Below are positions 42,219-52,902 of a stretch of DNA of 64,000 nucleotides, piece after piece. The stretch's first letter is position 1. Each line of letters begins with the position of its first letter. The notes below the pieces were generated by a model, which was not told the DNA's origin, did not search any database, and worked only from the letters and a program-made list of their open reading frames with translations. Where the stretch lies: assembly GCF_029637485.1 (NCBI RefSeq), contig NZ_CP069128.1:2388001-2452000 (forward strand), given 5' to 3'. A program made the position numbers and the translations under genes. This stretch comes from Sphingomonas sp. LHG3406-1. GTDB lineage: Bacteria; Pseudomonadota; Alphaproteobacteria; Sphingomonadales; Sphingomonadaceae.

Positions 42219-45161
42219 ATGTCCGACGAGCCCACAACCGAAAAGCGCGACTGGCGCGACACCGTCTTCCTGCCGAAGACCGCTTTCCCGATGAAGGCCG
42301 GCCTGCCGCAGAAGGAGCCCGCGCTCCTCGCCCGCTGGCAGAGCCAGGACCTTTACGGCCAGCTGCGCGCCGCCCGTGCCGGCCGCGAGAAGTTCATCCT
42401 CCACGACGGCCCGCCCTACGCCAATGGCGACATCCACATCGGCCATGTCCTCAATAAGACGCTGAAGGACCTCGTCGTTCGCACCCAGACGCTGCTGGGC
42501 AAGGACGCGCCCTACGTGCCCGGCTGGGACTGCCACGGCCTGCCGATCGAGTGGAAGGTCGAGGAGCAGTATCGCAAGAAGAAGCGCAACAAGGACGAGG
42601 TCCCCCCGGCCGAATTCCGCGCCGAATGCCGCGCTTATGCCCAGCACTGGGTCGACGTGCAGCGCGAGCAGTTCCAGCGCCTCGGCATCCTTGGGGCATG
42701 GGACAAGCCCTATCTGACGATGAGCTTCGAGGCCGAAGCGACCATCGTCGGCGAATTGTGCAAGGTGGCGGAAAGCGGCCAGCTCTACCGCGGCGCCAAG
42801 CCGGTGATGTGGAGCCCGGTCGAGAAGACCGCGCTGGCCGAAGCCGAGATCGAATATGAGGACGTGGTGTCGACCCAGATCGATGTGGCGTTCGAGATCG
42901 TGGAGACGAAATCGTCTGCAATCCAGGCTCTTCTAGACAAGAGCCACCTAAAGACGTTCGTGGTAGTTTGGACGACGACGCCTTGGACGATCCCGGTCAA
43001 CCAGGCCGTCGCCTACGGAGAGGACATCAAATACGTCCTGATTCCGGAAGGCGGGACCGTGAACACCTACTTGGTGGCAGAGCCCCTTGCTGCGGCATTC
43101 TTGGAACGCTGCGGAGATAAGCAGGCAGGCATCTTCTCTCTCCATGAGAGCGAATGGGAAACTGTTAAGGGCTCTGACCTCGCCGGCACCATCGCCCGCC
43201 ACCCGATGCACCACCTGGGCGGCTTCTTCGCCAAGCCGCGTCCGCTGATTCCGGCGCCGCACGTCACCACCGATGCCGGCACCGGCCTCGTTCACATGGC
43301 GCCTGACCATGGCGAGGAGGATTTCGAGGCGTGCAAGGCGGTCGGGATCGATCCCGTCTTCGCGGTCGAGGGCGACGGCAAGTATCGCGAGGACTGGCTG
43401 TGGCTCGGCGGGCAGGGCTCGGTCATCAACCCCAAGTTCAACGGCCCCGAAGGCCCGATCCTCACCGACCTGCGTGAGGCCGGGGCGCTCCTGAGCGCTG
43501 GCGATTTTCGCCACAGCTACCCGCACTCGTGGCGCTCCAAGGCCCGCGTCATCTACCGCTGCACCCCGCAATGGTTCGTGGGCATGGACCAGCCGATCGA
43601 TCTTCCCCCGTCCCGCCTGCGGGAGGGGACGGGGGAGGGCCTGTCTGCTGGGGCTGAGGCGACAAGCCCTCCCCTAGCCCCTCCCGCAAGCGGGAGGGGA
43701 ACCCTCCGCCAGCGCGCCCTCGCTGAGATCGACCGCGTCCGCTTCGTCCCCGACAAAGGCCGCAACCGCATCGGCTCGATGGTCGAGGGCCGCCCTGACT
43801 GGGTGCTCAGCCGCCAGCGGGCCTGGGGCGTGCCGATCACGCTCTTCGTCGACCGCAAGACCGGCAAGTATCTGGTCGACCCGGAGGTCAACGCCCGCAT
43901 CGTCGCCGCCGTTGGCGAGAAGGGGGTGGATGCCTGGACCGAGGAAGGCGCCGCGCAGCGCTTCCTGGGCGAGGGACGCAACCCCGACGACTTCGAGCAG
44001 GTCACCGACATCCTCGACGTCTGGTTCGACAGCGGCTGCACCCATGTCTTCACGCTGGAAAGCGGCCTCTGGCCCGAGCAGCGCTGGCCCGCCGACCTCT
44101 ACCTCGAAGGCTCCGACCAGCATCGCGGCTGGTTCCAGTCCTCGTTGCTGGAAAGCTGCGCGACCCGCGGCCGGGCGCCGTACGACACCGTGCTGACCCA
44201 CGGTTTCACCATGGATTCCAAGGGCATGAAGATGTCCAAGAGCCTGGGGAACACGGTCAACCCGCTCGACCTCATGAAGGAGACCGGGGCGGACATCCTG
44301 CGCCTGTGGGTGGCGAGCGTCGACTTCACCGAGGACCATCGCATCGGCAAGGAAATCCTTGCCGGCGTGTCCGACGCCTATCGCAAGATCCGCAACACCT
44401 TCCGCTACCTGCTCGGCGCCCTTGAAGGCTTCGAGGAAGCGGAGCGGGTCACCGACATCACGGCGATGCCGGAGCTGGAGCGCTACATGCTGGCGCTGCT
44501 CAGCCGCCTCGACGAGGAGCTGAAGACGGCGCTCGGCGACTATGACTTCAACGGCTACGCCCGGGCGCTCAGCGACTTCTGCAACAACGACCTGTCGGCC
44601 TTCTACTTCGATATCCGCAAGGACTGCCTCTATTGCGATGCGCCCGGCGATCCGAAGCGCATGGCCTATCGCAGCGTTCTCGACACGCTCTTCCACGCGC
44701 TCGTCCGCTGGTTCGCGCCGATCCTCGTCTTCACCACCGAGGAAGTCTGGTCGACCCGCTATCCGGACGCGCCCTCAGTCCATCTCAGCGACTGGCCGGA
44801 GCTGCCCGATGCCGCCGACCCGCGGATGCTGGAGATCTGGGCCAGCTATCGGGCTCTGCGCGAGCAGGTGACGGCCCAGATTGAGCCGATGCGGCGCGAA
44901 AAGGTGATCGGCTCCAGCCTCGAGGCGCGGGTCGCGATTGGCCTGCCCGACACCGCCGACCGGCCGATGCTGTCCGCCGACGAGCTGGCCGAATTGTTCA
45001 TCGTCTCCGAAGTCCTGATCGATACCGGCACGGTGGTCGAAGGTCCGGCCGTGGTCGCGCACCGGGTCGACTATCAAAAGTGCGGCCGCTGCTGGCGTCA
45101 TCTGCCGGAGGTCGATGAGGACGGCGACCTGTGCGATCGCTGCACGGAGGTGGTGGCGTGA
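42219..45161 (+). CDS. ileS: isoleucyl-tRNA synthetase with in-frame repeat insertion
   Basis: The 980-residue class I synthetase charges tRNA-Ile in the cytosol. Class motifs are GDIHIGH (HIGH about 73-76) and KMSKS (about 671). The CP1 editing domain has the conserved WTTTPWTIP. The C-terminal zinc site is CGRCWRHLPEVDEDGDLCDRC. Between FVGMDQPID and LRQRALAEI about 34 residues (462-495, rich in P, G, R) are encoded by an inverted repeat and have no counterpart in the family. A stretch at about 42900-43170 in the editing domain has visibly different codon use. The start at 42219 excludes a long upstream frame that overlaps ribF. lspA overlaps by 4 nt. Confidence 0.97.
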   Translation: MSDEPTTEKRDWRDTVFLPKTAFPMKAGLPQKEPALLARWQSQDLYGQLRAARAGREKFILHDGPPYANGDIHIGHVLNKTLKDLVVRTQTLLGKDAPYVPGWDCHGLPIEWKVEEQYRKKKRNKDEVPPAEFRAECRAYAQHWVDVQREQFQRLGILGAWDKPYLTMSFEAEATIVGELCKVAESGQLYRGAKPVMWSPVEKTALAEAEIEYEDVVSTQIDVAFEIVETKSSAIQALLDKSHLKTFVVVWTTTPWTIPVNQAVAYGEDIKYVLIPEGGTVNTYLVAEPLAAAFLERCGDKQAGIFSLHESEWETVKGSDLAGTIARHPMHHLGGFFAKPRPLIPAPHVTTDAGTGLVHMAPDHGEEDFEACKAVGIDPVFAVEGDGKYREDWLWLGGQGSVINPKFNGPEGPILTDLREAGALLSAGDFRHSYPHSWRSKARVIYRCTPQWFVGMDQPIDLPPSRLREGTGEGLSAGAEATSPPLAPPASGRGTLRQRALAEIDRVRFVPDKGRNRIGSMVEGRPDWVLSRQRAWGVPITLFVDRKTGKYLVDPEVNARIVAAVGEKGVDAWTEEGAAQRFLGEGRNPDDFEQVTDILDVWFDSGCTHVFTLESGLWPEQRWPADLYLEGSDQHRGWFQSSLLESCATRGRAPYDTVLTHGFTMDSKGMKMSKSLGNTVNPLDLMKETGADILRLWVASVDFTEDHRIGKEILAGVSDAYRKIRNTFRYLLGALEGFEEAERVTDITAMPELERYMLALLSRLDEELKTALGDYDFNGYARALSDFCNNDLSAFYFDIRKDCLYCDAPGDPKRMAYRSVLDTLFHALVRWFAPILVFTTEEVWSTRYPDAPSVHLSDWPELPDAADPRMLEIWASYRALREQVTAQIEPMRREKVIGSSLEARVAIGLPDTADRPMLSADELAELFIVSEVLIDTGTVVEGPAVVAHRVDYQKCGRCWRHLPEVDEDGDLCDRCTEVVA
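43602..43702. repeat. GC-rich inverted-repeat element, copy 3, inside ileS
   Basis: Arms contain CCCGCCTGCGGGAGGGGACG and its imperfect inverse around CCCCTCCCGCAAGCGGGAGG. It is the same family as the elements after the holin gene and between hslV and hslU. Here it keeps the reading frame open and contributes about 34 residues to the synthetase. Confidence 0.9.
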
Positions 45162-45658
45162 GGGGCAAGACCGGGTTCGCACTGGCGGGCGCGCTGTTCG
45201 TCCTCGACCAGTTCACCAAGTGGCTGGTCGCCGGACCGCTGGGCCTTACCGAACTCGGGCAGAACATTCACGTCCTGCCCTTCTTCGACCTCACCCGCGT
45301 CCACAATTACGGCATCTCGCTCGGCCTGCTGACCGCCGCGTCCGACACCGCCCGCTGGCTGCTGGTTGGCATGACCGCGCTGATCGCCCTCGTCGTCGGC
45401 TTCTGGCTGACCCGCGAGGAACAGCGCGGCGACCAGCTCGCCTTGGGCATGGTACTCGGCGGCGCGCTCGGCAATATCGTCGACCGGGCGCGGCTTGGAT
45501 ATGTTTTCGACTTCGCCGACCTTCACATCGGCGATTTCCGGCCGTTCCTGGTCTTCAATGTCGCCGATGCATGCATTAGCATCGGCGTCGTGATCCTGAT
45601 ATTGCGAGCCTTCCTGGTCCGCGAGCCCAAGCCTTCGGAGAATCCCGATAATGCGTAA
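45158..45658 (+). CDS. lspA: lipoprotein signal peptidase LspA
   Basis: LspA is the inner-membrane aspartyl protease that cleaves prolipoproteins. The 166 residues have four membrane segments and the two catalytic-Asp motifs, GNIVDRARLGYVFDF and FNVADACISIG. The start is GTG at 45158, overlapping the ileS stop (GTGA), the usual coupling. The DUF3035 lipoprotein, a substrate of LspA, follows with an 8-nt overlap. Confidence 0.95.
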   Translation: MRGKTGFALAGALFVLDQFTKWLVAGPLGLTELGQNIHVLPFFDLTRVHNYGISLGLLTAASDTARWLLVGMTALIALVVGFWLTREEQRGDQLALGMVLGGALGNIVDRARLGYVFDFADLHIGDFRPFLVFNVADACISIGVVILILRAFLVREPKPSENPDNA

Positions 45659-46067
45659 GTCCCTGAGCTTCATGACCCTGATCGGCGCGGGGCTGGCCCT
45701 GTCCGGCTGCGCCCTCTTCGGCGGCGGCGGTGGCGGCACCAAGCTCGACGAATTCCGCGTCGCCCGCAATGCGCCGCTGGTGATCCCGCCCGACTACAGC
45801 CTGACCCCGCCGAAGCCCGGCACCGCCTCGCTGACCGCCGAAGGCGCGCAGCAGCAGGCCGTGCAGACCCTCTTCGGTGGCCCAGCGCCGCGTCCGGTGA
45901 GCGAGAACAGCCTGCTCGAGAAGGCCGGTGCCGATCGCGCTGCCCTTGGCGCCCGCTCGGTGGTGGGAAGCCCTGACACGGCGGTGGTCGACAAGGGCCC
46001 GCTTACCCAGACCATCCTGTCCGCGCCGGCCGGCGACGGCCAGACCGCGTCGGTCCAGACGCCGTAA
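45651..46067 (+). CDS. DUF3035/BamF-type lipoprotein
   Basis: The 138-residue precursor has lipobox LSGC (Cys20) followed by a glycine run, then the family core LDEFRVARNAPLVIPPDYSLTPP. DUF3035 proteins are alphaproteobacterial; Caulobacter BamF is a member and associates with the BAM complex. The ATG overlaps the lspA stop region by 8 nt (ATGCGTAA). The downstream half is low-complexity and variable. Confidence 0.82.
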   Translation: MRKSLSFMTLIGAGLALSGCALFGGGGGGTKLDEFRVARNAPLVIPPDYSLTPPKPGTASLTAEGAQQQAVQTLFGGPAPRPVSENSLLEKAGADRAALGARSVVGSPDTAVVDKGPLTQTILSAPAGDGQTASVQTP

Positions 46068-46091
46068 CGAGACGAAAGGGACGGGGGACGA

Positions 46092-46643
46092 ATGGCCGAC
46101 GATACGATTTCCGCCCGGCTGGTCGAGGTCGAGGCTCTGCTCGAGCGCTCGCGCAAGCGCTTCGAGGAAGGCCAGAAGATGGCCGAGGAAGCCCATGCCC
46201 TGGTCGCCGAGCTTCAGCAGCAGCTGATCGGCGCGCCGGTGAACCTGCCGCGCGACGATGCCGATGACGTCGCCTCCAAGCTGCTCGCCAGCCTCAAGGC
46301 GGCCGGTTCCGAGCTTCCGCCAACCCTGTGCGGCGGACGCATGGCGGTCGACCAAGTGCAGCGCCTGATCCGCATCGACGGCCATCCGATCGCCATCACC
46401 GAGATGGAATATCGCGTGCTCGAGCTGCTCGCCTTCGCCCGCAACAACGTCGTCACCCGGACGATGCTGCTGAAGCATCTCTACCGCCGCGCCGACGACC
46501 AGCCGCAGCCGAAGATCATCGACGTCTTCATCTCCAAGTTGCGCAAAAAACTGCGCATGGCGAGCAACGGGGCCGAGTTCATCGAGACCATCCCGCAGCG
46601 CGGCTGGATCCTCCGCGACCTCGAGAACAGCGCGGCCGCCTGA
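46092..46643 (+). CDS. CtrA-like winged-helix protein without receiver domain
   Basis: This 183-residue protein has an N-terminal helix/coiled-coil (about 8-47, RSRKRFEEGQKMAEEAHALVA) and an OmpR-type winged-helix domain (about 85-178). The recognition part TRTMLLKHLYRRADDQPQPKIIDVFISKLRKKL and IETIPQRGWILRD closely resembles the CtrA DNA-binding domain. No receiver (no phospho-Asp) is present, so activity is not controlled by direct phosphorylation. It probably binds CtrA-like sites; partner or competition with CtrA is inference. It follows the BamF-type gene by 24 nt. Confidence 0.8.
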   Translation: MADDTISARLVEVEALLERSRKRFEEGQKMAEEAHALVAELQQQLIGAPVNLPRDDADDVASKLLASLKAAGSELPPTLCGGRMAVDQVQRLIRIDGHPIAITEMEYRVLELLAFARNNVVTRTMLLKHLYRRADDQPQPKIIDVFISKLRKKLRMASNGAEFIETIPQRGWILRDLENSAAA

Positions 46644-46766
46644 CCTCGTCCCGGCTCAGGCCCTGACCTTAGGAGCTTGGCGCTTGAGCGGCTGAGGCCC
46701 CGGCCTTCGCCAGGGCGGCGCCAATCTTCACTTCTTCTCAACCATGCGCGCTTACCAGTGATTCGC

Positions 46767-47123
46767 ATGATCCACTTCCAGCCCGAGCAACCCGCCGATG
46801 CGGCGCCCTATGCCGAGGCGGTGGCGCGGCTGCGCAGTGTGCGCCAGGCGCTGGCGCTGGTGGAGATGTTCGAAGGCCGGCCGCGCCGCGATCCGGACAG
46901 CATCACCTTCGAAGCGCTGATGCCGATCGCCCCGCCGGCGCTTGCCGCCTGCGTCGCCGACCGGTCGATCCGTTCGGCAGGTGCGGCCGCCGCCGGGATC
47001 GAGGCGCTGCTCGGCGCGGAAAGCGAGGGCGAGACGCCGCACCCGGCCGCGCTCGACGTGCTCAGCGAGACCCTGCGCCGCGACCTCGAAGGGATCCACA
47101 CCCTCTTCGCCGGCCGGGCATAG
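46767..47123 (+). CDS. small hypothetical protein, unknown function
   Basis: This 118-residue, alanine-rich, probably helical cytosolic protein has no signal, membrane helix or known motif. The ATG at 46767 is preferred; an earlier in-frame start adds an arginine-rich leader. The stop codon lies in the first unit of a 28-bp tandem repeat. It is convergent with sseA. Confidence 0.5.
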   Translation: MIHFQPEQPADAAPYAEAVARLRSVRQALALVEMFEGRPRRDPDSITFEALMPIAPPALAACVADRSIRSAGAAAAGIEALLGAESEGETPHPAALDVLSETLRRDLEGIHTLFAGRA

Positions 47124-47182
47124 CCCGGCAAACGCCGAGACTCGGGCATAGCCCGGCTAACGCCGAGACCCGGGCCTAGCCC
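47116..47182. repeat. 28-bp tandem repeat between convergent genes
   Basis: Units at 47116-47143 and 47144-47171 differ at two positions, and an 11-nt partial third unit follows. Each begins GGGCATAGCCC-like, a partial palindrome with a TAG. The stop of the upstream small gene and the stop of sseA on the other strand both fall in the array. Confidence 0.85.
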
Positions 47183-48003
47183 TTCTCCTTGGGCGTGTGC
47201 GGGTCGCTGCCCCATTCGCTCCAGCTGCCATCATAAAGCCGGACGTCGCGATTGCCGAGGAGGCGCGCGGCGAAGATCAGGCTGTTGGCGGTCACGCCCG
47301 ACCCGCAGGTGGCGACGAACGGCCGCTCGGGATCGACCCCGGCCGCCTCGAATGCCTGCCGTATCTCGTGCGGCGGGCGGAAGCGGCCGTCCTCATGGTA
47401 GAGCGCACTGAACGGCACGTTCCTTGACCCCGGAATATGGCCCGGATCCACCCCCGGCCGCGGCTCTGGCTCGCTCCCGGCAAAGCGAGCGGCGCCACGG
47501 GCATCGGCGACCGGCACGCCGATCCCGCGCAGCAGGTCGGCCTTGGTCACCACTTCGCCCGGCTGGTGGGCGGCGGCGAAGCGGGCGGGGCGCTCGGGCG
47601 GCGGATCGGCGGTGACCGGCCGCCCTTCGGCGATCCACCGCTGCAGCCCGCCGTCGAGGATGGCGACGTTCCGGGCGCCGAAGTGGCGCAGCATGAACCA
47701 GGCCCGTGCCGAGGTCCTCAGCGCGCTGTCGTCGTAGATCACGATCCGGTCGTCGCTGCCGACGCCGAGCGCCTCCATGCCCATCGCGAAATCCTCCGCA
47801 GAAGGCAGCATGTGGCTGGTCGCCGCATCATGGTCGGCCAGCATGTCGATATCAAAGAAGCGAGCCCCGGGAAGGTGGCGCTGCTCATACTCCTGCCGTG
47901 GGTCGCGGTTGGCGGCCGGAAGATGCCAGCTGGCGTCGAGCACGACCAGGTCTGCCGCGTTCAGATTGGCGGCCAGCCATTCGGTCGACACCAGATCGTT
48001 CAT
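47176..48003 (-). CDS. sseA: 3-mercaptopyruvate sulfurtransferase
   Basis: This is a two-rhodanese-domain enzyme transferring sulfur from 3-mercaptopyruvate, in the cytosol. The 275 residues have the inactive first domain (VVLDASWHLPAA...LPGARFFDID) and the second with the active Cys233 in CGSGVTA, the loop that distinguishes this enzyme from thiosulfate sulfurtransferase (CRxGxT). The ATG overlaps the queF stop by one base (TGATG), so queF and sseA are co-translated. Confidence 0.92.
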   Translation of the reverse strand: MNDLVSTEWLAANLNAADLVVLDASWHLPAANRDPRQEYEQRHLPGARFFDIDMLADHDAATSHMLPSAEDFAMGMEALGVGSDDRIVIYDDSALRTSARAWFMLRHFGARNVAILDGGLQRWIAEGRPVTADPPPERPARFAAAHQPGEVVTKADLLRGIGVPVADARGAARFAGSEPEPRPGVDPGHIPGSRNVPFSALYHEDGRFRPPHEIRQAFEAAGVDPERPFVATCGSGVTANSLIFAARLLGNRDVRLYDGSWSEWGSDPHTPKEKG

Positions 48004-48452
48004 CACCCTCTCCCGCGATAGCCTGCCACGCCCTGGTCGGGCACCCACAGCCCTTCCGGCGGCGCGCTCGACTGCCAGAAGACGTCGATCGGGATGCCGC
48101 CGCGCGGATACCAGTAGCCGCCGATGCGAAGCCACCGCGGCTTCATCTCGTCGAACAAGCGCTGGCCGATGCCGACCGTCACATCCTCGTGGAAGCCGCA
48201 ATGATTGCGGAAGGAGCCGAGGAACAGCTTCAGGCTCTTGCTCTCCACGATCGTCGCGCCCGGTGCGTAGTCGAGCACCAGATGTGCGAAGTCGGGCTGG
48301 CCGGTCACCGGGCACAAGGAAGTGAACTCCGGCGCGGCGAAGCGCACGAGGTAGAGGCTGCCGGACCGCGGGTTGGGCACATAGTCGAGCTCGGCCGCTT
48401 CGGGAGAGGCGGGCAGGGCACTGGACTGGCCGAGATGCTTGGGAGTCACCAT
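48003..48452 (-). CDS. queF: NADPH-dependent 7-cyano-7-deazaguanine reductase QueF
   Basis: QueF makes preQ1 from preQ0 in queuosine biosynthesis. The 149-residue short form (unimodular) has the catalytic Cys47 and Asp54 in [14 protein letters not shown], and the NADPH site [15 protein letters not shown]. No other que gene is in the window. Translation is coupled to sseA. Confidence 0.95.
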   Translation of the reverse strand: MVTPKHLGQSSALPASPEAAELDYVPNPRSGSLYLVRFAAPEFTSLCPVTGQPDFAHLVLDYAPGATIVESKSLKLFLGSFRNHCGFHEDVTVGIGQRLFDEMKPRWLRIGGYWYPRGGIPIDVFWQSSAPPEGLWVPDQGVAGYRGRG

Positions 48453-48472
48453 TCCAAGCCTCGCGCGCCAAC

Positions 48473-48504
48473 ATGAACAAGGTCACGAAGGTCACCGGTG
48501 GCGG
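48473..48504. repeat. 32-bp dispersed repeat, copy B
   Basis: Identical over 32 nt to the reverse complement of 12313-12344. It is in the 149-nt gap between the queF start and the M20D amidohydrolase gene. It carries two GGTCAC units separated by GAA and begins with ATG. Confidence 0.85.
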
Positions 48505-48601
48505 CACTCTGGAAAGCCCGGAAATCAGCCATTTCGAGTTTCGCGATCATCTTCACTGGATATAGCCAAAAAGGTTCGTGTAGCACAGGCCCGGCTCGCC
48601 T

Positions 48602-49810
48602 TCATTCCCAGCCGCGCGCAAGGAAGCGCGTCGCGAAGGCGCAATGGAGGGCGACGCCGCGGCTGAGCCACTGCTCCTCCAGCGTCATCTGTGCGTGGTG
48701 GAGCGAGGGCCGGCTTTCGGGATCGGCATGGCCTTCGGGCGCGACGCCGAGGAAGGCCATGCAGCCCGGTACCCGCTGGAGCACGTAGGCGAAATCCTCG
48801 CCTCCCATGATCGGGCTGCCCATCTCGTCATAGCTGCCCTCGCCGAACAGGTCGGTGCTGAGCGACTCGACCATGGTCACCGCGCGCGGGTCGTTGCGGG
48901 TGGCGGGATAGCCGTGGTCGATGCGCACCTCGGCGGTGCAGCCGTGAGTCGCGGCAACGCTCTTGAGGATGTGTTCGAACGCCGCGCGTCCGGCGTCGCG
49001 GCGCGTATCGGACAGGGTGCGCAGCGTGCCTTTGAGCTCCACCGTCTCGGGGATGATGTTGTAGGCGGTGCCGGCCTGGATCTGAGTGATGGAGATCACC
49101 GCCGCATCGAAGAAGGGCACGGCCCGGGCGATCCACTGCTGGAGCGCGCCCACCGATTCGCAGGCGACGGGGATGGGGTCGATGGCCTGATAGGGCATGG
49201 CGGCATGGCCGCCGCGACCGCGGATGGTGGCGTTGAGCGCATCGGTCGAGGCGAGCAGGGCGCCCGCGCGGCTGGTCACCTGCCCGCCCTTCAGGGTCGG
49301 CCAGATGTGCAGCGCGAAGGCGCCGTCGGGCGCGGGATCGTCGAGGAGCCCGTCCTCGATCATGAAGCGGGCGCCGTGATGGCCTTCCTCGCCCGGCTGG
49401 AACATGAAGACGATCGTGCCTTCGAGGCTGGCCTGCTGCGCCGACAGGATGCGCGCGGCGGCCGACAGCATCGCTGAATGCGTGTCGTGGCCGCAGGCAT
49501 GCATGTGCCCGGGCGTCTGGCTGGCGAACTCCAGCCCGGTTTCCTCATGGATCGGGAGCGCGTCCATGTCGCCGCGCAGCAGCACGGTGCGGCCGGGGCG
49601 GGCACCCCTCAGGATGGCGACGAAGCCGCTGGTGCTCTTCGAATCGCGGATCTCCAGCGGCAGGCCTTCGAGGGAGGCTTTCAGCTTGGCGCTGGTGCGG
49701 GTGCAGTGAAGCCCGAGTTCCGGATCGGCATGGATCGCGCGGCGGAGCGCGACCATCGCTTCGAACTCGGCCTCGGCGGCGGCATGGAAGTCGGTGTTGA
49801 CGAGGGTCAT
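48602..49810 (-). CDS. M20D amidohydrolase (hippurate hydrolase/aminoacylase type)
   Basis: This 402-residue di-metal amidohydrolase has the ligands in GDMDALPI, HACGHDTH and GEEG and the dimerisation lid (GRGGHAAMPYQAIDPIPVA). It hydrolyses N-acyl amino acids or similar amides in the cytosol; the substrate cannot be read from sequence. No signal peptide. It is divergent from the prolyl oligopeptidase gene. Its paralogue fold, an exported M20 peptidase, lies at 26.1-27.4 kb. Confidence 0.9.
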   Translation of the reverse strand: MTLVNTDFHAAAEAEFEAMVALRRAIHADPELGLHCTRTSAKLKASLEGLPLEIRDSKSTSGFVAILRGARPGRTVLLRGDMDALPIHEETGLEFASQTPGHMHACGHDTHSAMLSAAARILSAQQASLEGTIVFMFQPGEEGHHGARFMIEDGLLDDPAPDGAFALHIWPTLKGGQVTSRAGALLASTDALNATIRGRGGHAAMPYQAIDPIPVACESVGALQQWIARAVPFFDAAVISITQIQAGTAYNIIPETVELKGTLRTLSDTRRDAGRAAFEHILKSVAATHGCTAEVRIDHGYPATRNDPRAVTMVESLSTDLFGEGSYDEMGSPIMGGEDFAYVLQRVPGCMAFLGVAPEGHADPESRPSLHHAQMTLEEQWLSRGVALHCAFATRFLARGWE

Positions 49811-49919
49811 GGGCGCGGGATGCGACTCTTTGCCGAACGGCGCAAGGCCGGAGCCTGTTTGCCTGCCCGCCGAGCCCTGCTAGCACTCGCCCACCTCTTC
49901 TCCCCAGCAAGGGTAACCC

Positions 49920-52091
<2,172 letters not shown>

Positions 52092-52143
52092 GCGAACAAG
52101 CCGGCGAGGGCAGGGGAGAACCCTCGCCGGCCAGTCCGTGCCG

Positions 52144-52698
52144 TCAGCCGATCACTACCCGGTCGCCGACCTCGGTCATGGCGAACAGCTTGGCGGCGAA
52201 GGCGGCCGGAAGCCGCACGCAGCCGCGGCTCGCCCGGAAGCCCGGCACCTTGCCGCCGTGGAGCGCGATGCCCCACTGGTCGAGCCGCTGCATGTAGGGC
52301 ATGGGCGCATTGTCATACTTGCGGCTGAAGTGGCTGCGCTTCTTTTCGAGAATGGGGAAGATGCCCGGCGGCGTCTCCTTCCCGTCCTTCCCGCTCGAGA
52401 TGGTCGACACGCCGATCAGCTGGCCGGCGCGATAGACATAGGCCTTCTGGTCCTCGAGGCTGACCACGACCTCCATCTCGCCGCCCGAAGGCATGTCGTC
52501 CGCCCACCAATAACCTCCAGGACGGAGGTTGTTGCCTTCGACGACCGGCAAGGCATCGTCACGCGCGGCAGCCACCGTGGCCGCTGCGGTCATCAGGGCG
52601 GCCGGACTTTCGTCGGGGCCAAGTTCACTAGAGCTGGCGGCGCAGGGGCTCGCCATCGCCACGGCCAGAGCCGTCGCGAAGCATGCTAAGCGCTTCAT
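52144..52698 (-). CDS. L,D-transpeptidase (YkuD domain)
   Basis: The 184-residue precursor has a signal peptide (RLACFATALAVAMASPCAASS) and a YkuD catalytic core with HGGKVPGFRASRGCVRLP (Cys160). Such enzymes make 3-3 cross-links or attach lipoproteins to peptidoglycan in the periplasm. It shares FSRKYDNAPMPYMQ and surroundings with the second L,D-transpeptidase at 60.2 kb, so the two are paralogues. A GGAG lies 9 nt upstream of the ATG. Confidence 0.9.
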   Translation of the reverse strand: MKRLACFATALAVAMASPCAASSSELGPDESPAALMTAAATVAAARDDALPVVEGNNLRPGGYWWADDMPSGGEMEVVVSLEDQKAYVYRAGQLIGVSTISSGKDGKETPPGIFPILEKKRSHFSRKYDNAPMPYMQRLDQWGIALHGGKVPGFRASRGCVRLPAAFAAKLFAMTEVGDRVVIG

Positions 52699-52902
52699 AA
52701 TCAATGTCTCCGTTTGCCTTCAAAACGAGCAAACGGCGGGGGCGGTTCCGATCTGGCGCATCGACGGAATGAACTTCCGTTCAAAGTCAAGAAAAAAAGA
52801 TGCCTCCGGCCCAAGCCTCCGTATCGGAATGAAACACAAGGAAAGCGCAAACCAAGGGACCGCATTTCCTGCCGCACCGGCAAGGGGAAAACGGGCGGGT
52901 AG

